Origin: Rhizobiales bacterium TMED25
Lineage (GTDB): Bacteria > Pseudomonadota > Alphaproteobacteria > Rhizobiales > TMED25
DNA: 64,000 nucleotides
Direction of reading: 5' to 3'
NCBI GenBank assembly: GCA_002168075.1
Contig: NHCE01000010.1
Span: 1-64,000 of the forward strand
Shown: in pieces, positions 58,209 to 64,000 of the stretch
Numbering within the stretch: position 1 is the stretch's first letter
How the letters are laid out: each line of letters starts with the position of its first letter
Notes under the pieces: model-generated
Database searches by the model: none
Told to the model about the DNA's origin: nothing
The model's input: only the letters and a program-made list of their open reading frames with translations
Position numbers and translations under genes: made by a program

Positions 58209-58919
58209 TTACAAATCTTCCTTTATTATTTTTAAGTCTTCCCATGCTAGCCTCTTAAGAGTTGGTTGTTTTATAAGTATTCTTGGATGAAATAATGGGT
58301 ATATCTTGATATTTGTATATTTATTATCAAAACTTTTGCCCCTCACGTCGATAATATTGATAGACTCTTCAAGAATAGTGCTTGTTGCCAATTCTCCTAG
58401 TGTTATTATAAATTTTGGCGATAATAATTCAATAATCTTTTTAACGAATGGATTACAATCATTTATTTCCTTTGCTAAGGGTTTCCTGTTATCAGGGGTT
58501 CGCCAAAAGAAAACATTAATTCTAGCGGTTTTATCAAAATCAACAGAGATCGCATTTAACATATTTTTTATTAATATCTCACATTGATTTGTAAAAATTT
58601 TTTTACTTTTTTCTTCCTCTTCACTAGGATAATCATTTACAATTAATATATCTGGTCTTTTGCTACCCTCAAATATACAAGAATTTGAAGAGTAATTCTT
58701 TAGATCAGTAATTTGTTGGCTCTCAACAGCTTCCAATAATTCATTAATATTTGTGATATTATTTAATTCTGTTTGATCATGTATATTATTTTTATCTAAA
58801 GAACTCGGTATTTTAATATCAGATGATTCTTTATTTAGAAAACCTTCGTTATTTATTATTAAATCAATATTTTCACTCTTATACCAGTTTAGAAGAAATA
58901 TTTTTTCAAGATTTTTCAT
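58209..58919 (-). CDS. Uracil-DNA glycosylase superfamily protein, degenerate motif A
   Basis: A protein of 236 residues from the ATG chosen here. The C-terminal half matches family 4/5-like uracil-DNA glycosylases: FFWRTPDNRKPLAKEINDC (near residues 137-155), PKFIITLGELA, VRGKSF and the HP motif at His211. The first catalytic motif, normally GEGPG or GEAPG followed by acidic residues, is replaced by NDYPSEEEE near residue 95. Only Cys81, Cys113 and Cys155 are candidates for the four iron-sulfur cysteines. Residues 1-80 are unlike the family. It may have lost glycosylase activity or changed function. It heads the moaB-rnhB-ccrM run. Confidence 0.8.
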   Translation of the reverse strand: MKNLEKIFLLNWYKSENIDLIINNEGFLNKESSDIKIPSSLDKNNIHDQTELNNITNINELLEAVESQQITDLKNYSSNSCIFEGSKRPDILIVNDYPSEEEEKSKKIFTNQCEILIKNMLNAISVDFDKTARINVFFWRTPDNRKPLAKEINDCNPFVKKIIELLSPKFIITLGELATSTILEESINIIDVRGKSFDNKYTNIKIYPLFHPRILIKQPTLKRLAWEDLKIIKEDL

Positions 58920-59049
58920 TGGATGGCTTTCAAAAAAAATACAAATTATCTTTTTAATTACAACTATCAATACTATATTTATAATATATATATAAAATAA
59001 AAAATATTAATAATAATTGTAAAAATTTGAAAGTGATATTTAAATAATT

Positions 59050-60708
59050 ATGAATGATGTGCAGAAAAGAGACTCAATAGAAGTTGATGTTGTAATTATA
59101 GGTGCCGGACCTGCGGGTTTGGCCACGGCAATTAGGTTAAAGGATCAGGCGACGATTGCCAATAAAGAGATAAGTATCACAGTTTTAGAAAAAGGTTCTG
59201 AAGTTGGAGCACATATTCTCTCGGGAGCGGTGGTTGACCCTATCGGGCTTGATCAGCTCTTGCCTAACTGGAAAGAATTAAGCCCCCCTGTAATGAGCCA
59301 AGTTACAGATGATAGATTTTATGTCTTAGGCCCAGCTGGGAGCATGAGAATTCCTAACTTTTTACTTCCTCGTTTAATGTCTAATCATAATTGTTATGCT
59401 ACCAGTCTTTCAAATGTAGTTAAATGGTTGGCGTCTATTGCAGAATCAAAAGGTATTGATATATATCCTGGTTTCCCAGCATCTAAGTTAATTTTTGAGG
59501 AAGATGTTGTAAAAGGTGTTATTACAGGTGATTTTGGTATTTCAAAAGATGGGAATACTAAAGAATCATTTATGCAGGGCATGGAAATAAGGGCAAAGTA
59601 TACAATATTTGCTGAGGGTGCACGTGGCCAGTTGGCTAAAGAGGTTATTGCAAAGTATAATTTAGACTCAGATTCCGATCACCAAAAATATGGACTCGGA
59701 ATAAAAGAACTATGGGAAATACCACCTGAAAATCATAAGCCTGGACTCGTTCAGCATACTATGGGATGGCCTCTAGACAACAAAACAGGTGGTGGTTCAT
59801 TCATGTATCATTTTGATAAGAATTTAGTATCCGTTGGTTTTGTTGTTCATCTTAACTATTCAAACCCCACGCTATCACCATTCAACGAATTTCAAAAATT
59901 TAAAACGCATCCTCTTATGAAGGACTATTTAACTAATGGTAAAAGGTTATCCTATGGGGCCAGAGTTATTAGTGAAGGTGGATATCAATCAGTACCAAAA
60001 CTTACGTTTCCAGGTGGGCTCTTAGTTGGATGCTCAGCAGGACTTGTCAATGTGCCAAGAATAAAAGGATCCCATAATGCGATTCTTAGTGGTATGATTG
60101 CCGCAGATGAAATTATGAAAAAGTTTATATCCAACACAACAAATGAAGAAGTTTTTGGGTATCAGAAAGAATACTTTAAAAGTTCAATATCAAAAGAATT
60201 AGCAAAGGTCAGAAACGTAAAGCCTCTATGGTCAAGATTTGGAACAGTAATAGGTATCATGCTTGGAGGAATTGATATGTGGATGAGAGATATTGGGATT
60301 GGGCTTCCTTTTACTCTCTCGCATAAAAATTCTGACTATCAAACCCTAAAAAATATAGATCAAGTGAAAATCATTGAATACCCAAAACCAGATGGTGTTT
60401 TCTCTTTTGATAAGCTTTCTTCTGTGTATTTATCATCAACAAACCATGAAGAAGATCAACCTGTCCATCTTAATGTTACAGATACAAATCTCCAATTATC
60501 AAGTGAATACGAAAATTTTGGTGGACCATCACAGCATTACTGCCCAGCTGGTGTATATGAGTGGATAAATCAAGACGGAGTAATAAGCTACCAAATTAAT
60601 GCCCAAAATTGTGTTCACTGTAAAACATGTGATATTAAAGATCCAAACCAAAACATCATTTGGAAAGCTCCTGAAGGTGGAGGGGGACCAAACTATTCTA
60701 ATATGTAA
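59050..60708 (+). CDS. Electron transfer flavoprotein-ubiquinone oxidoreductase
   Basis: A 552-residue membrane-associated flavoprotein that passes electrons from ETF to ubiquinone, linking fatty- and amino-acid oxidation to respiration. The N-terminal FAD motif is VVIIGAGPAGLATAIRL (near residue 15). The C-terminal 4Fe-4S domain has HYCPAGVYE and CVHCKTCDIKDP. Full length. It is separated from ispE by 17 bases. Confidence 0.97.
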   Translation: MNDVQKRDSIEVDVVIIGAGPAGLATAIRLKDQATIANKEISITVLEKGSEVGAHILSGAVVDPIGLDQLLPNWKELSPPVMSQVTDDRFYVLGPAGSMRIPNFLLPRLMSNHNCYATSLSNVVKWLASIAESKGIDIYPGFPASKLIFEEDVVKGVITGDFGISKDGNTKESFMQGMEIRAKYTIFAEGARGQLAKEVIAKYNLDSDSDHQKYGLGIKELWEIPPENHKPGLVQHTMGWPLDNKTGGGSFMYHFDKNLVSVGFVVHLNYSNPTLSPFNEFQKFKTHPLMKDYLTNGKRLSYGARVISEGGYQSVPKLTFPGGLLVGCSAGLVNVPRIKGSHNAILSGMIAADEIMKKFISNTTNEEVFGYQKEYFKSSISKELAKVRNVKPLWSRFGTVIGIMLGGIDMWMRDIGIGLPFTLSHKNSDYQTLKNIDQVKIIEYPKPDGVFSFDKLSSVYLSSTNHEEDQPVHLNVTDTNLQLSSEYENFGGPSQHYCPAGVYEWINQDGVISYQINAQNCVHCKTCDIKDPNQNIIWKAPEGGGGPNYSNM

Positions 60709-60725
60709 ATTAACCAATTAATAAA

Positions 60726-61574
60726 ATGATTTCTCCCAGAGTATTTCGAGCAAGTGCAAAAATAAACTTCACATTAGATGTTCTGCGAAAAAGAGAAGAT
60801 GGCTATCATCAAATAAGAAGTTTAGTAGCTTTCGTAGATTTACATGATGAAATACATATTACTCGCTCCGATAAGTTGAATGTAAGTTTTATAAGTGATT
60901 TCGAAGAGCAAATTTCACAACAAAATAATAGCCTTACCAGATTACATCAATATCTAAAATTTATCTATCCTAAAATATATAATTATAGAATAGAAATTAA
61001 AAAAAATATTCCAATTTCAGCAGGGCTAGGAGGAGGGTCTGCAGATGCTGCTATATTTTTGAAATATTTAATAGAGGATAATGATTTAAATTTAACTCAA
61101 ATGGATCTTCAGGAAATAGGATTTGAAATTGGTGCCGATATTCCAGTTTGTTTCTATAATAGACCCGCACTTATTAATGGAATTGGAGAGCATATTACTG
61201 AGGCAAAAATTAATAAAAAATTTTATTTAGTACTTGTTAATCCTATGTTTTCTATTTCTACAAAATATATATATAAAAAATATGATCACAGAGCATCTGT
61301 AAAAAATATTAATCCTCAAAATATGCCATTTGAAGATATGATAAAATACGGAAAAAATGACTTACAAGATGTTGTTATATCTCAGTCTAAAAATGTAAAA
61401 CATATTATTGATACAATAGCGCAAACAAATAAATGCTATCTTGCAAGGATGACAGGTAGTGGCCCAACATGCTTCGGAGTCTATCAAGATGAGGATAATG
61501 CTAGAATAAATGAATTTGAATTGAAAAAAAAATTTCCCAAATACTGGATCAAGATGGTTAATTTAATATCTTAG
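60726..61574 (+). CDS. ispE: 4-diphosphocytidyl-2-C-methyl-D-erythritol kinase
   Basis: A 282-residue GHMP kinase of the MEP isoprenoid pathway. The opening KINFTLDVLRKREDGYH and the ATP loop PISAGLGGGSADAA are diagnostic, and the C-terminal MTGSGPTCFGVY completes the GHMP fold. It supplies the same pathway as ispH. Its last 4 bases overlap the convergent prenyl synthase gene. Confidence 0.96.
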   Translation: MISPRVFRASAKINFTLDVLRKREDGYHQIRSLVAFVDLHDEIHITRSDKLNVSFISDFEEQISQQNNSLTRLHQYLKFIYPKIYNYRIEIKKNIPISAGLGGGSADAAIFLKYLIEDNDLNLTQMDLQEIGFEIGADIPVCFYNRPALINGIGEHITEAKINKKFYLVLVNPMFSISTKYIYKKYDHRASVKNINPQNMPFEDMIKYGKNDLQDVVISQSKNVKHIIDTIAQTNKCYLARMTGSGPTCFGVYQDEDNARINEFELKKKFPKYWIKMVNLIS

Positions 61575-62563
61575 CTTTTGCGGCTATATGAAAAATGTGC
61601 TCCTTCAATTAGGGCGTCTCTTATATCTGATTTTGGGAATACTTGAAGAGCATCTATTGCCTTTTGCCCATATTTCTTTGCTTCATCTAAGGTGATATTT
61701 ATTGCATTTTTACTTCCGAGTAACTCCAAAACAGTATTAAAATCATCGTGATCTTTATCCACTTTATTATGTAACTCTTCCCATACCTTTTTCTCAATGG
61801 CTGAGGATTTCCTATATGCTGCAATTATTGGAAAGGTTATCTTCCCCTCATAAAAATCATCTCCGATATCCTTACCAAGTGCATCATTAGTTGAACTATA
61901 GTCGAGAGCATCATCAGATAATTGAAAGGCTATTCCAAGGAATTGGCCATAGTCTCTCAATGAATTTCTAAAATCAGTTGAGCTATCAGATATAATTGCA
62001 CCGACTTCTGATGCTGCGCTAAATAATTTGGCTGTTTTATTATTTATAATTTTGAAATATTGTTCTTCAGATATATTTATATTATTAGAATAAACTAATT
62101 GCATCACTTCGCCTTCGGCAATTATGGATGCAGCACTAGATAATACCTCTAATGATTCGAGTGATTTTGCATCTACCATCATTTTGAACGCTTCACCCAA
62201 CAGATAATCACCAACCAAAACACTGGCTTCATTCCCCCATAACATTCTTGCACTAATTTTTCCTCTTCGCATACTACTATCATCAACAACATCATCGTGT
62301 AGCAAAGTAGCTGTATGCATAAACTCGACACTTGCTGCTAAGGAAATATGATGATCATTTTTACACTCACATATCTGACTTGCTGATATTGTAAGCATTG
62401 GGCGTAACCTTTTCCCTCCTGATGAAATTAGGTACTGAGATATTTTAGGTATTATTTCTGTATCAGACAGAGTTCTCTGAATTATTAAATCATTCACTCG
62501 GCCCATATCTTTTGAAGTAATATTTATGAGTTTATCTATACTAGTTATTTTTTCAGGTATCAT
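61571..62563 (-). CDS. ispB: Polyprenyl (octaprenyl-type) diphosphate synthase
   Basis: A 330-residue trans-prenyltransferase making the ubiquinone side chain. The first aspartate-rich motif is DDVVDDSSMRRG (near residue 90) and the second is SDDALDY. GGKRLRPML and the GKITFPII segment are also present. Chain length cannot be fixed from sequence; gene symbol follows family membership. The product is the substrate for UbiA, encoded elsewhere in the window. Confidence 0.92.
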   Translation of the reverse strand: MIPEKITSIDKLINITSKDMGRVNDLIIQRTLSDTEIIPKISQYLISSGGKRLRPMLTISASQICECKNDHHISLAASVEFMHTATLLHDDVVDDSSMRRGKISARMLWGNEASVLVGDYLLGEAFKMMVDAKSLESLEVLSSAASIIAEGEVMQLVYSNNINISEEQYFKIINNKTAKLFSAASEVGAIISDSSTDFRNSLRDYGQFLGIAFQLSDDALDYSSTNDALGKDIGDDFYEGKITFPIIAAYRKSSAIEKKVWEELHNKVDKDHDDFNTVLELLGSKNAINITLDEAKKYGQKAIDALQVFPKSDIRDALIEGAHFSYSRKS

Positions 62564-62639
62564 ATTTTTTGCTTTTATTATTTACATAATTTATAAATTG
62601 TTTTTTTATATAAATAAACATATTTAATCTAATGATTTA

Positions 62640-63437
62640 ATGAAAAAAGAAAAAGAAAAAGTATATCAAACAACCCATGATAAGTTTCTAAATGGGTCTA
62701 TTACGATTGAGCAATTATTAGATGGTGGAAGATCAGGATCTGATACTATTCTTCTTGCTGCATCCATTCCAGCTAATCCTGGTGAGGCAATATTAGAGAT
62801 TGGGACAGGTAATGGAACTGGGACAATTGCATTAGCAAAGCAGATAGCAGATTTAAAAATAATTGCTATAGATATTGATCCAATAAATCTAAATATTGCA
62901 AAACGGAATGTCATCTTAAATAAATTATCTAAAAATATTGAAATGCTTAACGAAGATATTACAAAAAAAAATTTATCTTTTTGTTTTAAAAATAAACTAA
63001 TTAAATCTTTTGATCATATATTTATGAACCCACCATATTATGATGCCAAGAAAATTATTTTACCCACTTCAGATCATAATAAAGTTGCGAAATCTTTTGA
63101 CTATAATTTAATGGATTCGTGGTTGGATATTTCACTAAGATTGATTAAACAAAAAGGTACAATAACAATCATCAATAAAGTATCTAATTTAGATATCATC
63201 ATAAGAAAGTTAACTAGATATGGGAGTCTAATCATACTTCCATTAGTTGCAAATAATAAAAAAGAAACAGATAGGATTATTATTAATTTCAAAATGGGTT
63301 CAAAATCTAATACTAGAATTCTAAATTCTATTATTCTTCATACTGATTTGGGTAAGTACTCTGATGATGTTGAAAATGTTCTGCGGGGAAGAGCTCGAAT
63401 TGATATTACTAAAACAAATTATTTTTATCAAATATAG
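62640..63437 (+). CDS. Class I methyltransferase (TrmN6/tRNA1(Val)-like)
   Basis: A 265-residue SAM-dependent methyltransferase. The SAM motif ILEIGTGNGTGTIALAKQ is near residue 50 and the catalytic motif MNPPYYDAKK near residue 130, the NPPY form used for N6-adenine or glutamine methylation. Overall pattern resembles tRNA1(Val) A37 methyltransferases, which in alphaproteobacteria often follow a prenyl synthase gene and lie upstream of glyQ. The exact target is inferred only. Confidence 0.83.
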   Translation: MKKEKEKVYQTTHDKFLNGSITIEQLLDGGRSGSDTILLAASIPANPGEAILEIGTGNGTGTIALAKQIADLKIIAIDIDPINLNIAKRNVILNKLSKNIEMLNEDITKKNLSFCFKNKLIKSFDHIFMNPPYYDAKKIILPTSDHNKVAKSFDYNLMDSWLDISLRLIKQKGTITIINKVSNLDIIIRKLTRYGSLIILPLVANNKKETDRIIINFKMGSKSNTRILNSIILHTDLGKYSDDVENVLRGRARIDITKTNYFYQI

Positions 63438-63520
63438 GGAAATACTAAAAAAGTAGTATGGCATTGAGAATATTTCTTATATAGATAATATTAGTTTAAT
63501 TAACGGAAATAGCTACCGAT

Positions 63521-64000
63521 ATGGCTAAACAAATTTATAAAAAAAAAGAACCCACCAAATCATTTCAGGATCTTATACTTATGTTACAAGATTATTGGTC
63601 TGCGAAAGGATGTGTTATATTACAACCTTATGATATGGAAGTCGGTGCCGGGACATTTCATCCGGGAACAATACTTCGGGCTTTAGGGGAAGATGAATGG
63701 TTTGCTGCATACGTTCAGCCCTCAAGAAGACCTAGTGACGGGAGATTCGGTGAAAATCCAAATAGATTACAGCACTACTATCAATTTCAAGTAGTTTTAA
63801 AGCCATCACCTGAGAATATTCAAGATTTATATTTGGATAGTCTCGAATATATCGGCATCGATAAACAAAAGCATGATATTAGATTTGTTGAGGATGATTG
63901 GGAGAGTCCAACCCTTGGTGCTTGGGGTTTGGGATGGGAGGTTTGGTGTGATGGTATGGAAGTCTCACAGTTTACGTATTTTCAACAGGTTTGTGGTCAT
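63521..64000 (+). CDS. glyQ: Glycyl-tRNA synthetase alpha subunit (5' part, cut by window end)
   Basis: The first 160 codons are in the window and run open to its edge. The sequence [53 protein letters not shown] and [19 protein letters not shown] are hallmarks of bacterial GlyQ, the class II catalytic subunit of the tetrameric enzyme. The beta subunit glyS is expected downstream. An 83-base gap separates it from the methyltransferase. Confidence 0.97.
   Translation, partial: MAKQIYKKKEPTKSFQDLILMLQDYWSAKGCVILQPYDMEVGAGTFHPGTILRALGEDEWFAAYVQPSRRPSDGRFGENPNRLQHYYQFQVVLKPSPENIQDLYLDSLEYIGIDKQKHDIRFVEDDWESPTLGAWGLGWEVWCDGMEVSQFTYFQQVCGH

Overview
The window is bacterial chromosome from an AT-rich (roughly one-third G+C by eye) alphaproteobacterium with a streamlined gene layout. 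The assignment rests on several lineage markers: a DUF6324-like and a DUF2093 small protein, a CcrM-type adenine methyltransferase, the hisS-hisZ-hisG cluster, split b/b' subunits in the F0 operon, the ctaCD-ctaB-ctaG-ctaE-SURF1 operon followed by thrC and an M16 peptidase, and a non-canonical tRNA-His (no encoded G-1, U72, A73) of the type known from Caulobacter-like alphaproteobacteria. Genes overlap or abut almost everywhere and no gap reaches 300 bases. I see no insertion sequence, prophage, CRISPR array or rRNA, so this looks like core genome. A streamlined marine lineage is plausible, but the exact clade cannot be fixed from here.

Layout. 0-3.3 kb: tRNA-His, a small conserved protein, and an iron ABC transporter (fbpA-fbpB) lacking its ATPase. 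3.4-7.8 kb: photolyase, 3-oxoacid CoA-transferase (scoA-scoB), moaA and an Lrp/AsnC regulator. 8-11.4 kb: hisS-hisZ-hisG. 11.5-13.5 kb: groES-groEL under a CIRCE operator. 13.7-21.6 kb: HAD hydrolase-ribF-ileS-lspA-DUF3035 lipoprotein, then mutL. 21.6-32.9 kb: rsmD, a pseudouridine synthase, tadA, purD, xseA-DUF2093, ubiA-waaA-lpxK, rsmE and gshA with an MFS exporter. 32.9-34.1 kb: two exported envelope proteins. 34.3-40.5 kb: the aa3-type cytochrome c oxidase operon with assembly factors. 40.5-47.6 kb: thrC, M16 peptidase, acetyltransferase, DsbD-like periplasmic domain, then ispH-thrB-rnhA and a lipoprotein. 47.6-54.8 kb: one long minus-strand run dciA-like - dsbA-like - smc - atpI - atpB - atpE - atpF' - atpF. 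54.8-64 kb: mutY, ccrM, rnhB, moaB, a uracil-DNA-glycosylase-like gene, ETF-ubiquinone oxidoreductase, ispE, a polyprenyl diphosphate synthase, a methyltransferase and the start of glyQ.

Functionally the region covers respiration (cytochrome oxidase, F0, ETF-QO, quinone side-chain and head-group attachment), isoprenoids (ispE, ispH, ispB-like), DNA maintenance (mutL, mutY, xseA, rnhA, rnhB, smc, ccrM, photolyase), translation (hisS, ileS, glyQ, rsmD, rsmE, tadA) and envelope assembly (lpxK, waaA, lspA).

I did not find an obviously new multi-gene system. The observations most worth a second look are: smc is split by a -1 frame change exactly at an A8 run that forms an A_AAA_AAA slippery site; the MFS gene after gshA has no ATG/GTG/TTG start and appears to use ATT behind a good ribosome binding site; an isolated TetR-operator-like palindrome lies just upstream of mutL; the uracil-DNA-glycosylase-like protein has lost its first catalytic motif; and nine of eleven convergent gene junctions overlap or abut with no room for a terminator.
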